DNA of 64,000 bases, taken from Alviniconcha marisindica. Its lineage: Eukaryota; Mollusca; Gastropoda; Provannidae. The DNA is taken from contig JABMCL010000882.1 of NCBI GenBank assembly GCA_018857735.1, forward strand, positions 862,001-926,000. The letters are read 5' to 3'. The notes under the pieces are model-generated. The model saw nothing but the letters and a program-made list of their open reading frames with translations, was not told the origin of the DNA and did not search any database. The translations under genes were made by a program, and so were the position numbers. Every line of letters begins with the position of its first letter. Within the stretch, counting starts at the first letter, position 1. This document shows positions 19,901-23,695 of the stretch, piece after piece.

Positions 19901-22205
19901 ATGTACCTCTGGTGGAGTTCGTGTCCCTTGTATTTACACGCATGCCAGGTGAGCGTTACTGTAGTGTAGGCCACTGACATGCATTTTTGTCGCGCAAGGT
20001 AGGAGCACTGCTACTCTGGTTTAAGCAAAAGGTTGCAAGCATAGCAAGGTGGTGCTTAATGTTGCTGCGTGTGGGTGTGGGTGTGCAGGCAAGTGTGTCA
20101 GCGCTCACTGATGCAGCAACAGGTGAGCGTTACTGTAGTGTAGGCCACTGATATGCATTTTTGTCGCGCAAGGTAGGAGCACTGCTACTCTGGTTTAAGC
20201 AAAAGGTTGCAAGCATGGCAAGGTGGTGCTTAATGTTGCTGCGTGTGGGTGTGGGTGTGCAGGCAAGTGTGTCAGCGCTCACTGATGCAGCAACAGCTGA
20301 CGCTGGACTTACTGGAGGATCTGGGGAAATCTCTCAACCCCCAGCCACGCATGGCCAACGAGGAAACCTACTACTGTGAGCTCTGTGAGGTGGGTACAAA
20401 AGAAAAAGAAATGAAACAAATTCAACCCCCAACCAGGCATGGCCATTGAGGAAACTGTGAGGTGGGTAAAAAATACGAATTAAAAAAACTCATCAACCCA
20501 CAGCCTCACATGACCAGCAAGGAAACCTGCTACTGTGAGGTCTGTGTGGTGGGGACAAAATATTTAAAAATAAACTCAACCCCCAGCCACGCATGGCCAG
20601 CGAGGCAACCTACTACTGCGAGCTCTGTGAGGTGGGTCCAAAATAAAAAATAAAAATAAAAACTCAAACCCCACCATGCCCTGTGAGATGGGTATACGTT
20701 GCGTTTTTTTAAGCGCAGCATCTGTTCTTGGTGTTGCATTCATCCACTGAATTCTTCAACCCACAGCCACACGTGGCCGACAAGGAAACCTACGAAATGT
20801 GAGCTCAGTGAGGCAGGTAAAAAAAAAAAAAGCCTCCACTCTTTGTGCTGCATTTGTCCACTGAATTCTTCATACTCAGTTCTTCAAGCGGGTGTTTGTG
20901 TCCACCACTGTGGAGCTCAGTTTCTAAGATGAGCGAGATGTCTCATGGCCGTCTCGGTGATATGCCCGTGTTTTACAGAAGAAGTAGGATACGCCCCTTC
21001 TTTTTCCTTTTTTTCTCTCTTTTAAGAAAGACGGTTGTTTGTGTTTGTGCAGGAGGAGGTGTTCAACATCCTGTTTGTGAAGAGGAGCAAGGAGGAGTCG
21101 TTCTTTGTGTACTGCCAGAACTGCGCCCTCAAGTCCTCCCCCACCCTGGCAGACTACGGCATCCTCTACCAGTACGAGATGAGCGACCTGATGCAGACCT
21201 ACGACAACTTTGTCATGTTCCAGGTACGTTGCCACGCACACACCGGTGTCGTTGATCCCATCTGCGGTAGCCCGGTTGATGGGGTTGGCTTTGTCATTGT
21301 TGAAGTTTTGCTGCAGAATGTGGCCTTTGTGGTGTCAGGGTTCGTACGGTCTTTGAAGGTTTGGGGAAAATGGGATAAGCTTTTCAAGGCCTTGAAAGTT
21401 TGTGAATTATATGGTCTTCGGAGTGCTAGGGAAAAACTATCAGCTTATCAGTCAGAATCTGCATTTCTCAAGACCGAACAGTAGTTTAAATTCTTTCTTT
21501 TTTAAATTGCCATGCAAAATCACAAAGAACACACTTACTATCAGTTTTGACTGGCAAGAGTATGTCAGCCACCAGCTACAGTAAGGGTTGCGCCCCTTTA
21601 GCAGATGTGCGGAAGAGTTGCATACCTTTGTGTTGCTTTTTCGTGCCATATTGGGGGCATCATGCTGTGTTTTTGCATTTTCAGTGACGTTTGGCTCATG
21701 AAAAAGGATTGTGAAAAGTTTGTAAATTTTGAAAGGATTTTTCTGTATCAAGTAGAAAAATGTGGTGTTGAATTGTGGTGATGTGCCCCTTGCAGTGTTG
21801 AGGCCAGCTGACGTGGCTGTAAACACGCATGCACCCTGCGGTATGTGTCTTTGCATGAAGCGATGTGATACGGTGCATGGTTGTATGGTGTACACGGAAC
21901 GCGCCAAGATGGCAACAGTTTCAAGCGGCACCAGCAATGTAAGAACCAAACAGCGCTGCAACCACACCACTTTGGTGGATATCCAAAGCACGCTGTAGAA
22001 AGCTAAGTCACTCATTTACATTCACACGCAACAAGAGAGCAGCGAGTCTGCTCTAGAGCAGAGAATGGCGCTGCATAAAAGTGAACAACAACAACAACAG
22101 CAGTGTTGCATGCTGTTGGTACGGACCAAGCCTTGCAGTCACTGACGAGACCTCTTGCCTTCTTTCTGTTTACAGCAGCAGCCACACAGTTTCTTCATGA
22201 GTTGA
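4299..22205 (+). CDS. KDM6A: KDM6/UTX-type histone H3K27 demethylase, 3' 21 exons (5' end outside window)
   Basis: This gene encodes a JmjC Fe(II)/2-oxoglutarate dioxygenase that removes methyl groups from H3K27me3/me2. In animals UTX acts in the nucleus within MLL3/4 COMPASS-like complexes. I joined 21 exons by GT-AG junctions and similarity to UTX: 4299-4425, 5741-5839, 6585-6842, 7475-7574, 8250-8339, 9935-10093, 10812-10937, 11803-11860, 12281-13162, 13935-14050, 14518-14617, 15125-15195, 15618-15749, 16689-16768, 16939-17144, 18410-18524, 18916-19060, 19530-19714, 20263-20389, 21053-21223 and 22176-22205. Phase is consistent at every junction. Total is 3,377 nt, about 1,124 residues plus two bases of a split first codon. 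The order is TPR, disordered linker, JmjC, zinc domain, as in UTX. All three iron ligands and four zinc cysteines are present, so the enzyme should be catalytically competent. The upstream TPR exons and start codon are not in the window. Confidence 0.93.
4885..5362. repeat. 42-bp minisatellite, about 11 copies
   Basis: Units of 42 bp containing gcggagcacttggggatacag and then ggcagtccttacgcctt repeat with few differences, so the array is young. Because 42 is divisible by 3, all frames stay open on both strands, and the predicted proteins are repeat artefacts. It lies in intron 1 of the visible gene. Confidence 0.93.
5490..5740 (+). repeat. Acceptor-seeded repeats before KDM6 exon 2
   Basis: About six copies of a 41-53-bp unit with gttaaacaaaatccctttt and a terminal tttcag or ttccag followed by gtgctgtt or gtgttgtt. 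Copies end near 5506, 5551, 5599, 5652 and 5699, and the last is the functional acceptor at 5740, followed by gtgctactct. Each unit therefore carries a 3' splice site plus the first exon bases. Confidence 0.88.
5741..5839 (+). CDS. KDM6A: KDM6 exon 2: TPR repeat
   Basis: The acceptor is ttccag at 5735-5740 and the donor gtaagg is at 5840. The exon contains [20 protein letters not shown], nearly identical to the UTX TPR stretch [20 protein letters not shown]. It is 99 nt long and starts and ends in a split codon (one base in, two bases out). The acceptor and the first exon bases are repeated several times immediately upstream. Confidence 0.95.
5876..6060 (+). mobile_element. Dispersed repeat family 2 (SINE-like), copy a
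   Basis: The segment with ctcgagcagactcgctgcactc and then tgagtgaatagctttttata and gaatatccactgaaatagcag recurs at 42236-42425 (+), 21895-22080 (-), 32920-33035 (-), 49250-49330 (+, partial) and 63445-63615 (-). That makes it a dispersed element. The family shares a gcgctat motif near one end. I cannot name it. Confidence 0.75.
6405..6584 (+). repeat. ttttcagacgttgatg repeats before KDM6 exon 3
   Basis: Degenerate tandem units of about 18-30 bp built on gttttcagacgttgatg run up to the functional acceptor gtgtgttttcag of exon 3. As in the previous intron, each unit carries an acceptor-like TTTTCAG. Confidence 0.8.
6585..6842 (+). CDS. KDM6A: KDM6 exon 3: last TPR repeats
   Basis: The acceptor is ttttcag ending at 6584 and the donor is gtcagt at 6843. 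It encodes [20 protein letters not shown], identical to UTX over that stretch, then a second TPR with [20 protein letters not shown]. It ends in [16 protein letters not shown], which aligns with the UTX segment after the TPR array. Length is 258 nt. Confidence 0.96.
6976..7230 (-). repeat. CA-rich repeats carrying the reverse of the 3360-4210 unit
   Basis: CA runs alternate with gttggtcagactgcaac-type units at about 7052, 7104 and 7200. These are the reverse complement of the gttgcagtctgaccaac unit upstream of exon 1. They lie in intron 3. Confidence 0.88.
7475..7574 (+). CDS. KDM6A: KDM6 exon 4: conserved post-TPR motif
   Basis: The acceptor is ctttcag ending at 7474 and the donor is gtctgt at 7575. 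The exon reads [20 protein letters not shown], very close to [23 protein letters not shown]. This conserved linear segment joins the TPR domain to the disordered linker. The exon ends on a codon boundary. Confidence 0.93.
7575..8010 (+). other. Intron 4, first part
   Basis: No coding exon is recognised. It holds a short CA tract at 7727-7770 and otherwise unique sequence. The first exon-5-like copy begins at 8011. Confidence 0.5.
8011..8249 (+). repeat. Two truncated copies of KDM6 exon 5 with acceptors
   Basis: Segments at 8011 and 8125 repeat gatgtcca, ctccgtggcggcactggcc and cagcagagctccacccc of exon 5, each preceded by a CAG acceptor and an (ATT)n stretch. Both stop at cccagctgtg, where the true exon reads ccccggatgacc. 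They lack the basic motif and the consensus donor. Confidence 0.9.
8250..8339 (+). CDS. KDM6A: KDM6 exon 5: linker with basic NLS-like motif
   Basis: The acceptor is tacacag ending at 8249 and the donor is gtgagt at 8340. Exactly 30 codons, phase 0 on both sides. It is a Ser/Gln-rich stretch ([13 protein letters not shown]) ending in KKKRKR, a good monopartite nuclear localization candidate. Two truncated copies of the exon start lie upstream at 8011 and 8125. Only this third copy continues into the acidic/basic end and a consensus donor, so I take it as the functional exon. There is no clear UTX residue match, and support rests on phase, splice sites and position. Confidence 0.78.
8340..8930 (+). 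other. Intron 5, first part
   Basis: Contains a GA tract at 8384-8402, a TA tract near 8600-8621 and unique sequence. No exon is recognised. Confidence 0.5.
8935..9245 (+). repeat. ctctgtgtgtgtacctgtc repeats
   Basis: Tandem units of about 26-46 bp, mixing gtcctctgtgtgtgta with TG runs, merge into the acceptor array that follows. Cys/Val- or His/Thr-rich translations here are repeat artefacts. Confidence 0.85.
9246..9934 (+). repeat. About nine copies of the KDM6 exon 6 acceptor region, ~83-bp period
   Basis: The motif cattttcgctttttgtctcc, then AG and ccagcaaaggag, recurs with the AG at about 9272, 9356, 9440, 9523, 9607, 9689, 9766, 9849 and 9934. The copy near 9607 has lost the AG. Only the last copy runs into the polyproline exon. 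The copy at 9441 also keeps a short Pro-rich start, frameshifted by one base. Confidence 0.93.
9935..10093 (+). CDS. KDM6A: KDM6 exon 6: polyproline linker
   Basis: The acceptor is tgtctccag ending at 9934 and the donor is gtcagt at 10094. It has 53 codons in phase 0. It begins [10 protein letters not shown], runs into 19 consecutive prolines (9965-10021), then [20 protein letters not shown]. The last part is helical and glutamine-rich and continues into exon 7. The acceptor plus exon start is the last unit of a roughly 83-bp tandem array. Confidence 0.78.
10094..10811 (+). other. Intron 6 with G homopolymers
   Basis: Contains a run of about 28 G at 10179-10206 and a run of about 16 G at 10497-10513, otherwise unique AT-rich sequence. 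No coding sequence is seen. Confidence 0.6.
10812..10937 (+). CDS. KDM6A: KDM6 exon 7: polyglutamine linker
   Basis: The acceptor is gtgtgcag ending at 10811 and the donor is gtattt at 10938. It has 42 codons in phase 0: [17 protein letters not shown], then a run of 15 glutamines (10884-10928) and RPQ. This is a CAG/CAA coding repeat in the linker, probably a coiled-coil-prone segment. Exact repeat length may vary among alleles or be mis-assembled. Confidence 0.78.
10938..11802 (+). other. Intron 7 with two tandem repeats
   Basis: At 11310-11465 three to four units of about 56 bp share gagcaaaacccacttttgtg and ggcaccaaa. At 11580-11800 degenerate units share tttcacagactggtttgtgt. The ORFs over both are repeat artefacts. 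Confidence 0.75.
11803..11860 (+). CDS. KDM6A: KDM6 exon 8: short Pro/Ser linker exon
   Basis: The acceptor is gtttttcag ending at 11802 and the donor is gtaaga at 11861. The exon is 58 nt, reads [20 protein letters not shown] across the junction and leaves one base to exon 9. The polypyrimidine tract, consensus donor and preserved frame into exon 9 are the support. There is no residue-level match to vertebrate UTX. Confidence 0.75.
11861..12280 (+). other. Intron 8
   Basis: Contains short TG tracts (11933-11965) and A/T-rich sequence. No exon is recognised. Confidence 0.5.
12281..13162 (+). CDS. KDM6A: KDM6 exon 9: large low-complexity linker exon
   Basis: The acceptor is ggtgttgcag ending at 12280 and the donor is ggtgac, with GT at 13163. 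Length is 882 nt, the largest exon. The protein is Pro/Ser/Thr-rich with a more ordered motif [15 protein letters not shown], then [12 protein letters not shown], a serine tract (about 12820-12855), [16 protein letters not shown] and a threonine tract (about 13004-13029). It ends [18 protein letters not shown], in the place of the UTX segment VLKACRNLGKNG. The frame stays open well past the donor into CT repeats, so the exon end is chosen by the GT and by the phase of exon 10. Confidence 0.85.
13163..13934 (+). other. Intron 9 with CT and C tracts
   Basis: The first 270 bases are CT microsatellite with C homopolymers at 13209-13230 and 13336-13352. The rest is unique. The open frame running from exon 9 into this tract is not treated as coding. 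Confidence 0.6.
13935..14050 (+). CDS. KDM6A: KDM6 exon 10: conserved Pro-rich pre-JmjC motif
   Basis: The acceptor is ttttgcag ending at 13934 and the donor is gtgagt at 14051. It encodes [20 protein letters not shown] followed by [15 protein letters not shown], matching UTX PPLPKDKLNPPTPSIY. The exon starts with two bases of a split Gly codon and ends in phase 0. Confidence 0.93.
14051..14517 (+). other. Intron 10
   Basis: Unique sequence with a C homopolymer at 14271-14290 and direct repeats around cttgtcttttgtgac. No exon is recognised. Confidence 0.5.
14518..14617 (+). CDS. KDM6A: KDM6 exon 11: pre-JmjC region
   Basis: The acceptor is ttttcag ending at 14517 and the donor is gtatgt at 14618. 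The exon reads [20 protein letters not shown] then [13 protein letters not shown], matching UTX LENKRDAFFPPLHQFC and VTVIRGLAGALKL. This is the start of the conserved catalytic half of the enzyme. Confidence 0.95.
14618..15124 (+). other. Intron 11
   Basis: Mostly unique. It contains cccttgtgggatgattaaag at about 14660, which resembles 40585-40610 and may be the end of a dispersed repeat. No exon is recognised. Confidence 0.45.
15125..15195 (+). CDS. KDM6A: KDM6 exon 12: pre-JmjC region
   Basis: The acceptor is tgtttcag ending at 15124 and the donor is gtaaat at 15196. The exon reads [20 protein letters not shown] then VRTQ, matching [23 protein letters not shown] and VRTQ. Length is 71 nt, ending in phase 0. 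Confidence 0.96.
15190..15500 (+). repeat. Donor-seeded repeats after KDM6 exon 12
   Basis: The donor region gtaaataaacactactttta, then ccttcatttt and a G-rich stretch, is repeated about five times directly after the functional donor at 15196. Several copies keep the ggtaaataaa splice-donor-like sequence. A run of about 24 G at 15226-15249 interrupts the array and another G run lies at 15506-15527. Confidence 0.88.
15618..15749 (+). CDS. KDM6A: KDM6 exon 13: pre-JmjC region
   Basis: The acceptor is gtgttgcag ending at 15617 and the donor is gtagca at 15750. It has 44 codons, including [20 protein letters not shown] and ATSFQESLK, matching UTX [20 protein letters not shown] and ASSFQESLR. Confidence 0.95.
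15750..16130 (+). other. Intron 13, first part
   Basis: Unique sequence with short TG/TA and GTT tracts. No exon is recognised. Confidence 0.45.
16130..16625 (+). repeat. ~53-bp minisatellite in intron 13
   Basis: About nine units carry gacgcttcagggcgtcattt, then cctgtgacagttacatcctg and agnctgactggc. The unit contains a short inverted repeat GACGC-ttcagg-GCGTC. Confidence 0.9.
16689..16768 (+). CDS. KDM6A: KDM6 exon 14: charged Ser-rich segment
   Basis: The acceptor is gtatttcag ending at 16688 and the donor is gtaagc at 16769. The exon reads [20 protein letters not shown], then NSSQPK. It corresponds in place and composition to UTX [20 protein letters not shown]. Two bases are left over and complete a Lys codon with exon 15. 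Confidence 0.88.
16939..17144 (+). CDS. KDM6A: KDM6 exon 15: start of JmjC domain
   Basis: The acceptor is ccttgcag ending at 16938 and the donor is gtacct at 17145. The exon contains [35 protein letters not shown] and [20 protein letters not shown], each very close to UTX. The Lys of MKVPG and Thr of SRTPG correspond to 2-oxoglutarate-contacting residues in UTX (from knowledge of the family). Confidence 0.97.
17145..17885 (+). repeat. Donor-seeded repeats after KDM6 exon 15
   Basis: About ten units, 50-70 bp, begin with a version of the functional donor region gtacctgtcactgtgg (as tgtacctgtgggctgg or similar) and continue ggctttccctctccctacac. The array starts exactly at the donor at 17145. 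Long frames over it are artefacts. Confidence 0.9.
17886..18409 (+). other. Intron 15, remainder
   Basis: Unique sequence with a short direct duplication around gcagttggttggttcaggat and gcagttagttggtcctggat (18094-18165). No exon is recognised. Confidence 0.5.
18410..18524 (+). CDS. KDM6A: KDM6 exon 16: JmjC catalytic HxE
   Basis: The acceptor is gttgttcag ending at 18409 and the donor is gtgagt at 18525. It encodes [20 protein letters not shown], identical to UTX over this stretch, then [17 protein letters not shown]. His (18412-18414) and Glu (18418-18420) of HQE are the first two Fe(II) ligands. Confidence 0.97.
18525..18915 (+). other. Intron 16
   Basis: Unique sequence. I see nothing beyond splice sites. 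Confidence 0.45.
18916..19060 (+). CDS. KDM6A: KDM6 exon 17: JmjC with distal iron histidine
   Basis: The acceptor is gtggcag ending at 18915 and the donor is gtgagt at 19061. It contains [20 protein letters not shown], then [20 protein letters not shown]. The His codon at 19043-19045 is the third Fe(II) ligand. UTX has [12 protein letters not shown] here. Confidence 0.97.
19061..19529 (+). other. Intron 17
   Basis: Unique sequence with a short TG/GA stretch at 19360-19465, in which gtttgcaaagagagag occurs twice. No exon is recognised. Confidence 0.45.
19530..19714 (+). CDS. KDM6A: KDM6 exon 18: end of JmjC domain
   Basis: The acceptor is cgtgtgcag ending at 19529 and the donor is gtctgt at 19715. 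It encodes [20 protein letters not shown], then [18 protein letters not shown], close to [23 protein letters not shown] and [18 protein letters not shown]. It ends with AG of an Arg codon. Confidence 0.96.
19946..20293 (+). repeat. 174-bp tandem duplication including start of KDM6 exon 19
   Basis: Copies at 19946-20119 and 20120-20293 are nearly identical (for example ccactgacatgc against ccactgatatgc). The duplicated part includes the acceptor gggtgtgcag and 34 bp of exon 19. In copy 1 the exon piece ends in cag followed by gtgagc, a good donor. Confidence 0.93.
20263..20389 (+). CDS. KDM6A: KDM6 exon 19: linker helix and first zinc CxxC
   Basis: The acceptor is gtgtgcag ending at 20262 and the donor is gtgggt at 20390. 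The exon encodes a helical segment ([20 protein letters not shown]), then ETYYCELCE, matching UTX PAHYCSICE. The cysteines at 20375-20377 and 20384-20386 are the first zinc pair. A 174-bp tandem duplication places a second acceptor and 34 bp of the exon start at 20081-20122. I use the downstream copy because it alone continues into the conserved CxxC. Confidence 0.92.
20405..20820 (+). repeat. Degenerate copies of the KDM6 exon 19 3' end and donor
   Basis: At least four further copies of the exon end (ctcaacccccagccacgcat, ctactgtgagctctgtgag, gtgggt) follow exon 19, near 20420, 20494, 20577 and 20757. Another short piece with ctgtgagatgggta is at about 20683. The copy ending at about 20632 keeps both Cys codons and the donor. 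The others have lost bases. Confidence 0.88.
21053..21223 (+). CDS. KDM6A: KDM6 exon 20: zinc domain, second CxxC
   Basis: The acceptor is tttgtgcag ending at 21052 and the donor is gtacgt at 21224. It has 57 codons including [25 protein letters not shown] and [13 protein letters not shown], aligning with UTX VEVFDLLFV, VHCQDCARK and YKMEDLMQVYDQF. Cysteines at 21113-21115 and 21122-21124 are the second zinc pair. The frame stays open past the donor to a stop at about 21482, so a retained-intron C-terminus is possible, but the read-through sequence is not UTX-like. Confidence 0.95.
21224..22175 (+). other. Intron 20
   Basis: Contains unique sequence, a motif with ttcaaggccttgaaagtttg at 21381 that looks like part of a dispersed repeat, and a minus-strand family 2 element at 21895-22080. 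The frame from exon 20 remains open to about 21482. Confidence 0.5.
21895..22080 (-). mobile_element. Dispersed repeat family 2, copy b
   Basis: Reverse-complement similarity to 42236-42425: cggcaccagcaatgtaagaa, accactttggtggatatcca and gcgagtctgctctagagcag all have counterparts there. It lies just upstream of the terminal-exon acceptor. Confidence 0.78.
22176..22205 (+). CDS. KDM6A: KDM6 exon 21: candidate terminal coding exon
   Basis: The acceptor is tctgtttacag ending at 22175, with a good pyrimidine tract. In phase with exon 20 it reads QQPHSFFMS and a TGA stop at 22203-22205. UTX proteins end a few residues after the conserved MQVYDQF motif, so a short tail of this kind is expected. 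No residue match is possible. Read-through of the exon 20 donor or another small exon are alternatives. Confidence 0.55.
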   Translation, partial: QQPHSFFMS

Positions 22206-22319
22206 TGACGCGCCCTGTGCCACGCTGCCCCCTTCCTTCCCTGCCTGCCTGCCTCCCCCTCCCCGTCCTGATCCACTTCCCGTCACTTGTCTGCCTTCCT
22301 GGCCTGCTGTCTTCACGTG

Positions 22320-22965
22320 CCACCCCTGGGTGGACGGACTCCCTGGCCCCTCCCTGCTGGATGGACTCTCCCGGGTCACTCCCCACCATGCGGACTCCCA
22401 GGTCGCTTCCTGCTGGATGGACTCCCGGGTCACTCCCCTCCAGGTGGACTCCCAGGTCACTTCCTGCTGGATGGACTCCCAGGTCACTTCCTGCTGGATG
22501 GACTCCCAGGTCACTCCCCACCAGGCGGACTCGCAGGTCGCTTCCTGCTGGATGGACTCCTGGGTCACTCCCCAACTGGCAGACTCCCAGGTCGCTTCCT
22601 GCTGGATGGACTCCCGGGTCACTCCCCAACTGGCAGACTCCCAGGTCGCTTCCTGCTGGACATGCTCCCAGGACACTTCCTGCTGGATGGACTCCAGGGT
22701 CACTTCCTGCTGGATTTATTTCTGGGCCGCTTCCTGCTGGAGGGACTTCTGGGTCGCTTCCTGCTGGAGGGACTTCTGGGTCGCTTCCTGCTGGAGGGAC
22801 CCTAAGGTCATCCCTGCCAGATGGACTCCCAGGACACTCCCTCCCAGACAACTCCCAAGTGACTGTGCCGGACAGACTCCCAGGTCACACCCTTTTTGGA
22901 TAGACTCCCAGGTCCCTGTGCTGGGTGGACTCTCAGGTCACTTCCTACTGGACTGACTTCCAAGT
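22320..22965 (+). repeat. 27-bp minisatellite directly downstream of the KDM6 stop codon
   Basis: More than 20 units of about 27 bp (gactcccaggtcacttcctg, then ctggatg). The period is a multiple of three, so three forward frames and two reverse frames are open over it. The translations are 9-residue repeats with no domain. It lies in the presumed 3' UTR. Confidence 0.92.
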
Positions 22966-23510
22966 CCACAAGCAGCAAGCATGCAACACATTGTTATCTC
23001 AACACTCCTTGTGATATCTCCACAGAAATCTCCCTTCACATTGCACCCCACATCATCAGCCTTGTGTTACATATATCGAGCATGACATTGCAGCTGTTGT
23101 TACCAGCGCAGTTGACGCGTCGTCGACCATCGCCGAGCATTTTTGTGACACCGCCATCATCATCACGGATCCACCATTGACTGAATTAACTACCGTTTCT
23201 GTAGTCGCCGACGTGTATCTTCACAATTCTGTTCTGATTTTGAAGAGAGATTTCACTGTTAAATGAATAAGCAGCAATATGATTATGAAAATGGCATTTT
23301 AAGACGAAAACTCTGGTATGCTACTTTGTATTTATTCCATGCCTGGCTTGATCCAGTGAGTGTGTTGAAGAGCAGAGTGTCTGTACTGCAGTCTTGTCAA
23401 AAAAACTGGAATGGGAAAGTTTCAGATTTTTCCATCAGTTTTGTATCCACCAAGCCCTCGGAAGTTTCAGGCAAAGGCACCAAAACTCATCAGACCTTGC
23501 CGGCTTACTG

Positions 23511-23695
23511 TGGCTATCCATCTTGTAATGTTCATGACCACATGGCCAACCAGATAGCCACTGGTGGCTATCTGTCTCGTAATGTTCATGACCAGATAGC
23601 CACTGGTGGCTATCCATCTTGGAATGTTCATGACCAGATAGCCACTGGTGGCTATCCATCTCATAATGTTCATGACCAGATAATTAAATAATGTT
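23511..23695. repeat. ~45-bp repeat with palindromic gatagccac/gtggctatc
   Basis: Four units with taatgttcatgacc (or tggaatgttcatgacc), agatagccactggtggctat and c. Inside each unit gatagccac and gtggctatc are perfect inverted arms two bases apart. Confidence 0.85.

Noticed and set aside
21224..21484. Read-through extension of KDM6 exon 20 as the normal C-terminus
   Set aside because: The extension is unlike UTX, has a consensus donor gtacgt at its start and includes repeat-like sequence; kept only as an alternative isoform.
22103..22956. 266-codon + strand frame and four overlapping frames after the KDM6 stop
   Set aside because: Product of the 27-bp repeat; 9-residue repeats without a domain and open in five frames at once.
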